DNA of 60,782 bases from Mesostigma viride. Taxonomy: Eukaryota; Streptophyta; Mesostigmatophyceae; Mesostigmatales; Mesostigmataceae. Under the pieces are notes generated by a model, which was given only the letters and a program-made list of their open reading frames with translations, was not told where the DNA came from and made no database searches. The translations under genes and the position numbers were made by a program. Positions 8,797 through 17,621 of this stretch are shown piece by piece (within the stretch, counting starts at the first letter, position 1; each line of letters opens with the position of its first letter). Location: assembly GCA_009746045.1 (NCBI GenBank), contig RPFO01001001.1, positions 1 to 60,782 of the forward strand, given 5' to 3'.

Positions 8797-11164
8797 ATGT
8801 TCACGTCGTCCTCTGCTGGGAGCGGTGGTGGTGGTGGTGGCGGTGGTGTCGGCGGTGTCGGTGGTGTCGGCGGTGTCGGTGGTGTCGGTGGTGGCGGTGG
8901 CGGTGGGGGGACGCGGGGGTGGTGTCCTCTCAGTCGTCCGCGACGGTAGTCTCGACCGTCGGCGCTTCGGGGGTGCCTCACACCCTTGAGGCGACCGACG
9001 CGTCCCCGCCCCTTTTGTGGACTGGCGGGGGGGCCGACCCGGGCGCGCTGCTTTTGCCGGCTGCGGTGGGCGACACGCCCCCCGCGACCGCCCCTTTGGT
9101 GGCTCCGGTGGCCGACACGGCCCCGTGACCGCCCCTTTGGTGGCTCCGGTGGCCGACACGGCCCCGGTGACCGCCCCTTCGGTGGCTGCGGTGGGCGACA
9201 CGCCCCCGCGACCGCCCCTTTGGTGGCTCCGGTGGCCGACACGGCCCCGGTGACCGCCCCTTCGGTGGCTCGGGTGGCCGACACGGCCCCCGTGACCGCC
9301 CCTTTGGTGGCTCCGGTGGCCGACACGGCCCCGGTGACCGCCCCTTCGGTGGCTCGGGTGGCCGACACGGCCCCGGTGACCGCCCCTTCGGTGGCTCGGG
9401 TGGCCGACACGGCCCCCGTGACCGCCCCTTTGGTGGCTCCGGTGGCCGACACGGCCCCGGTGACCGCCCCTTCGGTGGCCCCGGCGGCCGACACGGCCCC
9501 GGGTGCTGCTGCTTCCTCGTCCCCGGTGGCCGCCCCTTTGGTGGCTCCGGCGGGCGACACGGCCCCGGGTGCTGCTGCTCCCTCGGCTCCGGTGGCCGAC
9601 CCGGCCCCGACCACTGTGTTGCGTGGGGTGTCCGGCGCCCCCGCGGTGACCCCCCTCGCCCGCGCGACCTCGGCGTTGTTGCACCGGGTCGGCGGGGCGA
9701 GGACGCCGGTGGGGGGGCAGGGGTGTGGCGGCCGCGGGTGGGTCGCGCCCCAGTGTGGCGGGTGGGGCGCGTCCCGGTGTGGGGGGTCTGGCGGCCCCCG
9801 GTGCGGCGGGTGTGGCGGGGGCGCGCCCCAGTGTGGCGGGTGGGGCGCGTCCCGGTGTGGCGGGTGGGTCGGGGGCGGGCCCCAGTGCGGCGGGTGGGGC
9901 GGGGGCGGGGGGGGTGCCGGTGGTCGTGGCGTGATCACGGGTTACGCCCCCAGGGCGGATGGGAAGGTGGTCGCGGCGCCTCATTTCCTGCCGGACATGA
10001 GCGTGCAGGGGACGATCTCCCATCCAGGTAACAGGGAGAGGTACCTGGCCTCCAAGAGGGCGGAGCTAGACAAGGACGTGGGTGGCGGGAAGCTTCGGGG
10101 TACGCTAGAGGATAGGTACATCCGGGCGACCCGCTACACCTTGTCGCTGCGGCAGTGCGGGCTGCCGCACTACCTCTTGGTCTCCTACCTCTTCTGGGAG
10201 GCCCCAGAGGAGGCCAGGAACTTCCTCCCGTGGGTCTACATCGCCCTCGACGAGGACGGCACCACCGGCGTGTTCGCGGCGCGGCCCTTCGTGGACGGCT
10301 CGTACGTGGGGGAGACCGGCGGCGACCTCTGGGGGCCGGTCGGGGGGACGAGAGGATCCCAGTTTCGATGGAGATCCTCGACTTCAGCGGGGACTCCGTC
10401 GGCGTTTTCGCCATCCGTCGCGGCGTCCGGCCGGACTTGCAGGATGACGAGATCCTGAACGGGTGGGTGTTCCCGTCGGTTCGGGACTTGGCGGGCGGGC
10501 TCTCCATGGCCCGTCTGTCAAGGAACCCGAACACGTGGTTGTCGTGGCAGGGGCACGCGATCACCAGCCGGCCTGTCCAGCTCGGCGGCGAGCTGTTCTT
10601 GGGGTTAGACCTCAAGGGCAGCAACGCCACCACCCAGTCGGTCGTGGCCGAGCTGGATAAGTTCGAGCCGCAGGGGTTGGAGTTCGGGGCCAACCCCCAC
10701 TTGTACTCGCGGCTCGTGGCGGCGGGGTTCACGGCCCTGAAGGTCTCACGCACCCACGCCAGGGAGTGGACCTGGAGGGAGCCTGCGGCCGACGCCGCCG
10801 TCTTGGTCCCTCGGGTGTCGGGCTGGGACGCCGCCGTCCGGGTGGTCCTGGAGGCGGCCGGCCTCACCGAGGAGGAGGCGGCGGGGCAGGAGGTGGAGGT
10901 GGAGGTGGAGGTCTGCGACGGCAAGCCCTCGCCCTTGCCGACGACTCCGGTCCCGGGTCTCTTGGCCACGACGGAGACGCTGTACACGCACGAGTTGTCC
11001 GCCTCGGATGACCTCGTGACTCGTCAGCGGCGGTTCGACTGGGGGCGCGTCGACTTGGCGGTTACCAGCCGGGACGACGACGAGGGCGACCGGGACGAGT
11101 TCGTCCCCCGGCCGGTGTTGGTGCAGCCGGAGGGGGGCCGGCACTCCGGCGACGACGACGACGG

Positions 11165-11211
<47 letters not shown>

Positions 11212-11227
11212 GCGACGACGACGACGG

Positions 11228-11286
<59 letters not shown>

Positions 11287-11342
11287 GCGACGGCGACAGG
11301 GATGATGAGATCGTCCCTGACAGCGACGACGGCGACTCTTGA
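8797..11342 (+). CDS. Large repetitive protein with Gly-rich start, 14-residue repeats and poly-Asp tail (several frameshifts)
   Basis: I read one gene from MFTSSSAGSGGG (8797) to the stop at 11342, about 847 codons. GGATAAAAATAAAAATC lies ~25 bases upstream. Its frame changes at a G6 run (8905-8910), near 9,124 and 9,205 (lost bases inside the repeats) and at a G6 run (10342-10347). Order: Gly/Val-rich start; about ten copies of a 42-bp, 14-residue repeat of type ADTAPVTAPSVARV; a non-repetitive globular region (~9,930-11,060, with RYLASKRAELDKDV and FSGDSVGVFAIRRG); then an Asp/Gly tail made of GACGAC runs (11,148-11,300). No family recognised. The acidic tail suggests binding of basic proteins or cations. 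The break near 10,342 has the same character as elsewhere, so the gene may be intact in life. Confidence 0.5.
9070..9500 (+). repeat. 42-bp coding repeat array
   Basis: About ten copies of a 42-bp unit (GTGGCCGACACGGCCCC followed by GTGACCGCCCCTT and GGTGGCTC). In the inferred frame each encodes 14 residues rich in Ala, Pro, Thr and Val. Single-base length changes between copies break the frame. Confidence 0.8.
11148..11300 (+). repeat. GAC-rich microsatellite encoding an Asp/Gly tail
   Basis: Imperfect (GAC)n with interspersed GGC, all in frame, giving a strongly acidic C-terminus of the 8797 gene. Confidence 0.85.
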
Positions 11343-11456
11343 CTTTGCCGTCGTCTCGGCCTTCGTGTTGGCCACCGGCTTTTTTTGTGCCGCGTGCGCC
11401 CCTTGGCGGCTCCCTTCTGTTCTCTAGTTGTAGTTTGTTTGCGTGTGTGACCGACC

Positions 11457-11504
11457 ACTCGTCCGCTGGTAGCGGGCCTCCGGGCCTTAGCAATTAGGAC
11501 GAGT
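11457..11504 (+). ncRNA. Structured hairpin, copy 1
   Basis: ACTCGTCC and GGACGAGT form a perfect 8-bp outer stem. Inside, GCTGG pairs with TTAGC (with two G-U pairs) and GGCC-TCCG-GGCC forms the apical hairpin. It lies ~115 bases after the stop codon of the 8797 gene within a ~150-bp direct repeat. It could be a 3'-end structure or a small RNA. Confidence 0.45.
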
Positions 11505-11635
11505 CTGTCGTTGTTAGTGTAGTGCTTCCTGGTTTGCTCGCCACCGGCCTTTGTCGTGCCGCGTGCGCCCTTTAGCTGTGGCTTCTTTGCGCGTGTTTTC
11601 TCTGCAGTGTGTTCTCTTTGCGTGTGTGTCGGACC

Positions 11636-11683
11636 ACTCGTCCGCTGGTAGCGGGCCTTCGGGCCTTAGCAATTAGGACGAGT
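11636..11683 (+). ncRNA. Structured hairpin, copy 2
   Basis: Same structure as 11457-11504, 179 bp downstream, with the stems unchanged and a single difference in the apical loop (TTCG instead of TCCG). The surrounding ~150 bp (CCACCGGC..., GCCGCGTGCGCCC) is also repeated but far more diverged than the hairpin. Confidence 0.45.
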
Positions 11684-11787
11684 CTGTCTTTTTTTAGTGG
11701 ACTTGGCGTTTGCTCGCGACTCTCTCACGACTCTCTCATTTGACACAAGTGCAAAAAAAACATGTATTAGGTAGTATATGCGCGACG

Positions 11788-12159
11788 ATGCGTTGTGGAT
11801 TCAAGAGCACGGTGTCCGGCAAATCGTGTGCGCGAAAGTGCGGTGAAGGCAAGAAACGGTGCTACCAGCATTCGAAATCGCGGCATCGCGTTCGGGCAGG
11901 AAACGTAAACGATGGATGGGTGGTCGAGCGCCCCGAGCGCCCCCCTGTGCCGCCTTTCCAACGTCACACGGAGCCACCCGTGTATAATTTTACTCCCGCC
12001 CCCTACAACGGGTCGTGGGATGTCTACGCGGACGACCCGGAAACCATGGCCCCTATTTTTTTGGATGACGTGAAGCACGTTAGTGACGCGATCGAAGCGG
12101 CTCAGACGATTTCCAAAATGCGCAAGTGGAGGAAGCGAAAACGCGCTAAAACGCGCTAA
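11788..12159 (+). CDS. Small Cys/His zinc-ribbon-like protein
   Basis: 123 residues from MRCGFKSTV (11788). The start is set by a GTAGTATATG core about 10-15 bases upstream. The N-terminus has C-x10-C-x3-C-x6-C-x2-H (ending KKRCYQHS), a compact metal-binding signature. The same kind of motif ends the gene at 43134-43709 and appears in a fragment at ~59.8 kb. The C-terminus is strongly basic (RKWRKRKRAKTR), which fits nucleic-acid or virion-core association. Function otherwise unknown. Confidence 0.6.
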   Translation: MRCGFKSTVSGKSCARKCGEGKKRCYQHSKSRHRVRAGNVNDGWVVERPERPPVPPFQRHTEPPVYNFTPAPYNGSWDVYADDPETMAPIFLDDVKHVSDAIEAAQTISKMRKWRKRKRAKTR

Positions 12160-12274
12160 CTAATAAAAACTCATTGTGAATGGTGGGAATATCGTTTCAT
12201 TAAAAATTAAAGTTAAATAGTCGAATACTGTTATCGAAATGGCGCGTCCGTCTTCCGGAGTCCGCGCTTGAGGT

Positions 12275-12916
12275 TTACATCGCCCTGTACGTGGCGGCCA
12301 GCACGGACTTCTCGGGGCTGTACACGAAAAAGGGGGGGTCCGAAATGAAGTCGGCCCCGTCCTCGATGATGCACTCGTCCTGAGCGCACACGGGGCACGT
12401 GACGCACTTGTTCGGATCCTCCGCGCCCTCCAGCCTTTTCACGGCGGCGATGGCGCAGTCGACGCAGACGCCGTCCATGTGCAGGTGGCGCTGGTCCTTC
12501 TTGAAAGGGAAGTAGGGATCCATCACGAAATTGGTCATCGTCTCGCACGCACCGCAGACGAGGGGGTCCCTCACGTCGTTCGCCAGCAGGGCGACGTCCC
12601 TGTGCTTTTCTTTCTTGGCCTCGATCCCCATCACGCGCAAGAAGGCCACGTTGGACTCCACGAGGCCTTCGAAGAGGACGCCGTGGGGCAGGACGTCCGC
12701 GTCTCCGAGGCGCGCTTCCTTCATGCACCTCTGGAAATCCTCGTCGCTCATGTTCTTGCAGGCCTTGCGCGCGGCCGCGAAGAACTCGGCCACCTTGTGG
12801 ACGACCTTGTTCTGCCCGGGATTCGGCGGGTCGTTCCTCTCCTTGGACGTGGCCGTGTCGTCCAAGGCGTGGCACGTGCGCTTCTTGTTCTCGCGCTCGT
12901 TGGCTATGGCGGACAT
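12275..12916 (-). CDS. RING-like zinc protein, paralogue of the gene at 40693
   Basis: 213 residues from MSAIANERENK (12916). The frame stays open upstream, but that region is a divergent promoter with a TATA-like ATACAAAAGG (minus, ~12,988-12,997). The C-terminal half has VCGACETM, then DGVCVDCAIAAV, then CVTCPVCAQ, i.e. three C-x2-C knuckles with His between them. The gene at 40693 has the same order (KCGMCKC, IVCHDCAIQEI, ICPFC). This resembles a divergent RING finger, so an E3 ubiquitin-ligase role is inferred. It is transcribed divergently from the zinc protein at 13332. Confidence 0.65.
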   Translation of the reverse strand: MSAIANERENKKRTCHALDDTATSKERNDPPNPGQNKVVHKVAEFFAAARKACKNMSDEDFQRCMKEARLGDADVLPHGVLFEGLVESNVAFLRVMGIEAKKEKHRDVALLANDVRDPLVCGACETMTNFVMDPYFPFKKDQRHLHMDGVCVDCAIAAVKRLEGAEDPNKCVTCPVCAQDECIIEDGADFISDPPFFVYSPEKSVLAATYRAM

Positions 12917-12987
12917 GGCTGCCGGCGTGGTGGTGAGGTTGGTTTGGGAGAGAGCTGTGAGGTGGGGTGGGCCTGTGGGCGCCCTCC

Positions 12988-13245
12988 TTTTGTATCTGTG
13001 GCCCGGTGACGGCGCCCCCACTGTTGCCATACACTTGGGAAAAATGGAGGGAAAAAGGCGGGTCAGCTGACCCGGGTACTGGCCGGTACTGACCCTGATC
13101 CCAGTCTGGCAAAAGCTCGCTTCTGATTGGTCCGTTCGATATCTGATCCAGTGGCTTCTAAAGCTCGCTTCTGATTGGTCCGTTTCAGGTCTGGTCCTGT
13201 GGCTTCTAGAAGGTTCCCTGGACCACTGGAAAGGACAAAAAGAGG
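12988..13245. promoter_or_regulatory. Bidirectional heat-shock/CCAAT promoter
   Basis: It lies between divergent genes starting at 12916 (minus) and 13332 (plus). TTCtaGAAggTTC (13204-13216) is a perfect three-unit heat-shock element. CCAAT boxes (ATTGG) at 13126-13130 and 13174-13178 sit in a duplicated 25-bp block (AAGCTCGCTTCTGATTGG) spaced 49 bp apart. TATA-like sequences face both ways: ATACAAAAGG (minus) near 12,990 and ACAAAAAGAGG (plus) near 13,234. Confidence 0.65.
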
Positions 13246-13331
13246 CGGAGGGGGGAGAGGCGCTCACAGGCCCACCCAACCCACAACCACCCAACCCCGT
13301 TAGAGCGAGCGTCCGCCATATCCGAAAAAAG

Positions 13332-14045
13332 ATGGATGCCACCATCATCGTCCCTTGCACTTTCGGTCTCGGGTATTACGCCGAGAGCGCGGAGGAGGCG
13401 GCCAAGAAGCGCAAAGCGGAGGAATCGCGCGCGCGCAACTCGTGCAGCTCCACGAAACTTTGCGCCAACCACAAGTCGGGGTGCATGAGCGACCGCGGCA
13501 TGCTGATGAACGCGAAGAGCGTCCTGGACGGCGGTGACGAGTGCCTGGTGGTGCATCGGTGCGTGGGCTTCGTGCACCACAAGATGGAGAACGAGAACGA
13601 GGAGCCGTGCGTCGTGTACCTGGAGAGCAAGTGCGAGGAAGCGGGCAACGGCGATTCGCGCAACTGCTTTTGGTGCGGCGACCTCGTCGACGTGGTCAAC
13701 ATGGACTCCTCCTTCGGCAGGCTGGGTCTTACTTCGGCCACGTTCCTGTGCCCCAACGAGCGCTGCCTGTACAAGTGCAAGGGGATCGACATGTTCGAGG
13801 AGCACATCGACCGGTGCGACCAGGGCATCGTGCAGTGCACCAACCGCGCGGTCGTGGGCGGAGTCGACTTCGGGTGCTCGGAGTGGCTGGACCCCACCGA
13901 GCTCCACGAGTGCGAGTTCGACTTTCGCAGCTCCGACCCCGCGAAGAGCGCCGCGGCCAAGATGGCGTTTTTGGAGGCGTTGGCGAGAGGCAACGTTCTG
14001 GTGAAGGACGCCCAAGCCGTGCTGATGTCGCTGCTCAACGTTTGA
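13332..14045 (+). CDS. Zinc-binding SIAH/TRAF-like protein, paralogue of the gene at 4371
   Basis: 237 residues. Cys/His pairs run in the order CSSTKLCANHKSGC, NCFWCGD, FLCPNERC, HIDRC, VQC, FGC, HEC. From NCFWC onward this aligns with the gene at 4371 (CFVC, ACPNNGC, HQC, RC, LGC, HKC), as do FDFRSSDP/YDFSECPE and the C-terminal helix. Start ATG at 13332 follows the bidirectional promoter. The family resemblance is to SIAH/TRAF-type zinc fingers; no catalytic domain is visible. Its 3' end overlaps the opposite gene at 14035 by 11 bases. Confidence 0.68.
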   Translation: MDATIIVPCTFGLGYYAESAEEAAKKRKAEESRARNSCSSTKLCANHKSGCMSDRGMLMNAKSVLDGGDECLVVHRCVGFVHHKMENENEEPCVVYLESKCEEAGNGDSRNCFWCGDLVDVVNMDSSFGRLGLTSATFLCPNERCLYKCKGIDMFEEHIDRCDQGIVQCTNRAVVGGVDFGCSEWLDPTELHECEFDFRSSDPAKSAAAKMAFLEALARGNVLVKDAQAVLMSLLNV

Positions 14046-14340
14046 CCTTCTTGGTGGCGCGTTTCCGCTTCCTGGGCTTGGGTTTCAGGCTCCTTTTCCG
14101 AGCCTTGTGCCAGGCTTTCGCGGTCTCCGTTTCCGCCTTGTATTCCCTCCACACATCCAGCGCCTCCTTGATGGAGTCGTACGCCTCGTTCGGGAGGTTG
14201 TTATTGTAGACGTAGCCGGCGATGTCCCAATCGTCGTAGGGGCGCCAAGAGTGCCTCACTCTGCCCGTGGCGGGGTGTATCCTCGAGTCCATGTCGAACG
14301 GGAGGTCGTACAGAGGGATCCCCTCTTCGTCCGTGCTCAT
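14035..14340 (-). CDS. Small protein with very basic C-terminus
   Basis: 101 residues. The first ~70 are acidic and aromatic (GIPLYDLPFDMDSRI, RPYDDWDIAGYVYNNN). The last 30 are almost all Lys/Arg (KPKPRKRKRATKKVKR). A TTATAAC core lies a few bases before the start codon, which fits the virion-type promoter class. No family recognised; the basic tail suggests DNA or RNA contact in the particle. Confidence 0.6.
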   Translation of the reverse strand: MSTDEEGIPLYDLPFDMDSRIHPATGRVRHSWRPYDDWDIAGYVYNNNLPNEAYDSIKEALDVWREYKAETETAKAWHKARKRSLKPKPRKRKRATKKVKR

Positions 14341-14473
14341 TCGCTGTTATAAATTAATTGTAACATTAATAATAAAATGCGACCCCTTGAACACACATCA
14401 TTGTCTGCGTGCTCGAGGGTTAGTGCGTTAAAACGGGCCGGATATAAATGTACACTTGTTATGAATCGCAGTG

Positions 14474-15636
14474 ATGGCCACTAAGATGATAGACGTTCAG
14501 ATCTCCGAGGACCCGGACTTGGGCGCACCGCACGCCCCGGGGCCTTCCGGCTCGAGCCAGCCGCGTCCCCGTCACGACTACGGGGGTACGGACAACTTCG
14601 ACATGCTGGCGAACCCGAAGAAGGCCGTATCGCAGTACGCCCCCCGGCGAGCGCCACGCCGGCTCCTCCGCCGAACAGGACGGCGTTCGAGTTCGACGAC
14701 TTCGCGGACGATCCCGACGACTTCGACGGATCGGAGCTGTACGCGGACGATACGGTCGCTGCCCAGCCCAAGAAGCTGACGAGGGAGGAGGTGTTCAAGG
14801 AGAAGCTGGAACTACTGCACAAGCTGCACCGTATGAAGGAGAAGGGGTACGACGTTCAGAACTTCGACATGACGTCGGATCTGGACGAGATGCGCTTCGA
14901 GTACGACAAGTTGGAGAGGTCGGCGAGGACGAGGGCGAGCGTTAACATGATGCGCCAGATCCTGATCGCCACGACGAGCGGGATGCAGTTCCTGAACCAC
15001 CGGTACGACCCGGTCGGCATGAAGCTGGACGGTTGGAGCGAAAGCATTATGGCCAACATCACGGATTACGACGGCGTATTCGAGCGTCTGCACGACAAGT
15101 ACGGCGGCAGCGTAAGCGTGGCCCCGGAAATCGAGTTGTTGGTCATGGTCGGTTCGAGCGCCATCTTCTTCCACATGTCCCAGTCCATGATGAGCGCCGG
15201 TCTGCCGTCCATGGACCAGATCGCCAAGACGGACCCGGAGCTGATGAAGAGTCTGCTCAAAGTAATGATGAACAACTCGATGGGTCCCAGCCCCTCTTCG
15301 GGCGTGAAGATCCAGGAGGAGTATAAGGCGCCCCGGGACGGGGAGTACGTCATGAAAGGGCCCGGGGGGCGGGCCTTCGACGCGGATTCGGGCCGCCCCG
15401 CCGTGATCGACTTCGACAAGGTCGTGCAGAGCGCCATGAGTCCCAGGGGGCCTCAGCCGGCGGTGGTGGAGGTCACGGCGGACGACACCGAGAGCGTCGC
15501 GGATAGCGTCGCCGGAAACGTGAAGAGTTTCACCGTCAACAACGGTTCGGGGGGCAAGAAGAAGAAGGGGGGGAAGAAGGCGGCGTCAAATAAGAGCGAG
15601 GAGGCCGCCTCGGGCCTCGTCAGTTTCGATCTTTAG
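14474..15636 (+). CDS. Conserved giant-virus virion protein (one frameshift)
   Basis: About 386 codons from MATKMIDVQIS (14474), with GGATATAAATG ~25 bases upstream. The frame changes at a C6 run (14640-14645). The N-terminus is acidic and disordered. The core (from ~14,760) has RQILIATTSGMQFLNHRYDP and KLDGWSESIM, followed by a hydrophobic MVGSSAIFFHM segment, a pattern I recall from a minor virion family in several nucleocytoplasmic large DNA viruses. The C-terminus is Lys-rich (KKKKGGKKA). If the C run is off by one base, the protein is complete. Confidence 0.68.
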
Positions 15637-15650
15637 GCGGTCGCCGTAGT

Positions 15651-15812
15651 CTACTTTCGCGACCTCTTTTTCCTCGTAGTCGACTTCCTTCGACGCCGCT
15701 GCTCCACCCTGTGATCGTACATTTCCAACTCGAGCTTGGGCGTGTTGTAGGGCCTGAGCCTCATCCCTCCTCCGCTCACGGTCCTGATCGTCCTCCTCCT
15801 TGTAGTCGGCAT
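15651..15812 (-). CDS. 53-residue arginine-rich protein
   Basis: Starts MPTTRRRTIRTVSGGGM at 15812 and ends RRRRKSTTRKKRSRK. About 40% is Arg or Lys. TTGTATATTGA sits 3-13 bases before the start codon, the virion-type promoter. Packed between a plus-strand gene ending at 15636 and one starting at 15871. Small arginine-rich proteins of this type often neutralise packaged DNA; that role is inferred. Confidence 0.55.
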   Translation of the reverse strand: MPTTRRRTIRTVSGGGMRLRPYNTPKLELEMYDHRVEQRRRRKSTTRKKRSRK

Positions 15813-15870
15813 TCAATATACAAGTTGAATACGAAAAAAATGTTTTATCTTGCCTAAATGATCGAGATGC

Positions 15871-16524
15871 ATGGGGGATGAGACGGACGAATTCGTCCAG
15901 GTGAGCACGTCCATGATCCGCGAGTCTCTCCCCAAACTCAACCTGAAGACCCGATTGGACTTTTTCCATCACCTCGGCGTGCAATGCGAGTTGGGCAAGG
16001 ATTACAAGTACGTGGACGTCAAGCACGGGCGGACCACGTACAAGGAGCTGTTCGTGCACGCGTCTCGCCTGGCGTCCCTGGGCATCGTGAACACCAAAAA
16101 CGACAGGGCCCAGAAGGTGAGCGAGGACGACGTGAGATGGCGCCTGCTGGACACGGGCCTCGCCCCCCTCGCGGCGGACGACGATCCGCCGGTGACGGAC
16201 GGCAGCAGTAGCGACGTGGCTCAAAAGGTGGCCGGGGACACCCCGGCGGCGAGGATCGAGGTGGCGTGTCCGTGCGGGAAGGTGGACGTCGTGTGCGACG
16301 ATCTGAAAACCATCATCGAGGTGAAGGACATGGACAGGTGGATGTACGGTCTGGGCCAACTACAGGCGTACGGGCTCTTCTTCCCCGGGTACAAGAAACG
16401 CTTGCACCTGTTCAAGACGGAATCGTCTTCGGGCGGAGTCAGGAAGCTCCTTCTCATTCAGAAGGTCTGCCAGATTTACGACATCGACGTGACCGTCGAC
16501 GAGGACAGCATACGGCTACATTGA
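15871..16524 (+). CDS. PD-(D/E)XK nuclease-like protein, paralogue of the 6860 gene
   Basis: 217 residues. The C-terminal ~85 residues (GKVDVVCDDLKTIIEVKDM, then LGQLQAYGLFFPGYKKRLHLF) match the nuclease-like domain at 6860-7531 nearly residue for residue. D in KVDVV and E-x-K in IEVK fit the PD-(D/E)XK fold. The N-terminal ~75 residues differ from the BRO-like half of its paralogue and may be another DNA-binding module (LFVHASRLASLGI). Stop overlaps the opposite gene's 3' end by nine bases. Likely a DNA repair or host-DNA degrading nuclease; inference only. Confidence 0.6.
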   Translation: MGDETDEFVQVSTSMIRESLPKLNLKTRLDFFHHLGVQCELGKDYKYVDVKHGRTTYKELFVHASRLASLGIVNTKNDRAQKVSEDDVRWRLLDTGLAPLAADDDPPVTDGSSSDVAQKVAGDTPAARIEVACPCGKVDVVCDDLKTIIEVKDMDRWMYGLGQLQAYGLFFPGYKKRLHLFKTESSSGGVRKLLLIQKVCQIYDIDVTVDEDSIRLH

Positions 16525-17352
16525 CCTCTCTCGGGCCAGTTTGCCTTCCGCCAGCCACGTGAGGAACAGCTTGCGGTTGAGTTGCCCGCCGTCGCTCCTG
16601 TTGCTCTCGTTGAGCCACGGCTCCGGGTTGTTCGCCAGTTGGATCAGCGCCTGGGCGTCCATGTCCTTCACGTACTTGGTCCCCACCTTGGTCCCCTCCG
16701 TCCCGGCCATGTCCAGGAAGTTGGCGATCACGGCCGTGTGACGACCTCCGCCGCTCACGGAGAAATCGTACAGCTCCCTCCCTCTCTTCGTGCCCTTCTC
16801 CAACTTCCCTTTGCTCACGGCGGCGTCTTCGCGGTGCGTCTGCTCCTCCCGCTTGTTTCCTTCCCAGCAACAATTGAATTTGTTGTAGAGCCCCTCTCTC
16901 GTCGTCGTCGAGAGACTCGTGGCTCCGTCCTCCTCCTGCGCCTTCGCCGCCAGCGGGAACGTCTGCCAATCCGAACTCTTGTCCAGCGTCTCGGACTTGG
17001 CCGCGTCCTTCCACTTCATCATCTCGTTCCTCTCCGATTTGAACGCGGACTTCACGGCGTCCAACACGGCGTCACGGTTGCTCGTCATGAGAGCCGCCTG
17101 TCTTACGTCCGCTTGGAAATTCGGAGGACCGGACGTCCGGAACGTCGTCGGCGCGTTTGATAGGATGCTAGACACCGCGGCGCCAGAGGGCGCCGACGCG
17201 CCACCGACGGTGTTCGGCTTCGTCAAGGCCTCTTTTTTCTGCGCGGCCATGTCTTCCTCGTCCGTCCACTTGGCCCACAAGAGGGCGAACACGAACCACA
17301 GCACGATCGACAATACGACGCCCACAATGATGATCACGCCTCTCTTGGACAT
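16516..17352 (-). CDS. Membrane-anchored virion-type protein
   Basis: 278 residues. A single N-terminal transmembrane helix (about residues 5-27, IIIVGVVLSIVLWFVFALLW) is followed by a long hydrophilic domain with two adjacent Cys (NCCWEG). TTATAAC abuts the start codon. First in a minus-strand run of membrane and fibre-like proteins. No family recognised; position and topology suggest an inner-membrane virion protein. Confidence 0.65.
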   Translation of the reverse strand: MSKRGVIIIVGVVLSIVLWFVFALLWAKWTDEEDMAAQKKEALTKPNTVGGASAPSGAAVSSILSNAPTTFRTSGPPNFQADVRQAALMTSNRDAVLDAVKSAFKSERNEMMKWKDAAKSETLDKSSDWQTFPLAAKAQEEDGATSLSTTTREGLYNKFNCCWEGNKREEQTHREDAAVSKGKLEKGTKRGRELYDFSVSGGGRHTAVIANFLDMAGTEGTKVGTKYVKDMDAQALIQLANNPEPWLNESNRSDGGQLNRKLFLTWLAEGKLARERSM

Positions 17353-17375
17353 GTTATAATAAAACAGCGACTAAA

Positions 17376-17582
17376 TTATTTAATCATAGCGATTTCCACG
17401 ATATCCCCGTTCTCGTCTCGTATGCTGACCACCAGGGTCTTGCGGGCCGACGCGTCCACCTTCGACTCGATTCGGAAATGTCCGATGTCCAGCGGGTTGA
17501 TCCGCGACATGCTCTGGGACTCCTCCACGAAACGGACGCGACTACCCACGACGAGCTCTCTGGCCGTGACGGACTGATTCAT
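17376..17582 (-). CDS. Small 68-residue protein
   Basis: Starts MNQSVTARELV. It is beta-rich by appearance (RVRFVEES, TLVVSIRDENGDIVEIAM), with no Cys and no membrane segment. It lies between two membrane-protein genes on the same strand with 23 bp and 39 bp spacers, so it is probably part of the same virion set. Function unknown. Confidence 0.5.
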   Translation of the reverse strand: MNQSVTARELVVGSRVRFVEESQSMSRINPLDIGHFRIESKVDASARKTLVVSIRDENGDIVEIAMIK

Positions 17583-17621
17583 GATGGTACTAACTAGTAA
17601 CAGCGATAGAAAAACGAGAGC

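Noticed and set aside
8623-10023. 466-codon minus-strand frame and other frames through the 42-bp repeats
   Set aside because: Low-complexity antisense reading; the unique sequence on either side supports the plus strand.
12917-13360. 148-codon N-terminal extension of the 12275 gene
   Set aside because: It would translate a promoter region containing a TATA box, CCAAT boxes and a heat-shock element; MSAIANE fits better as the start.
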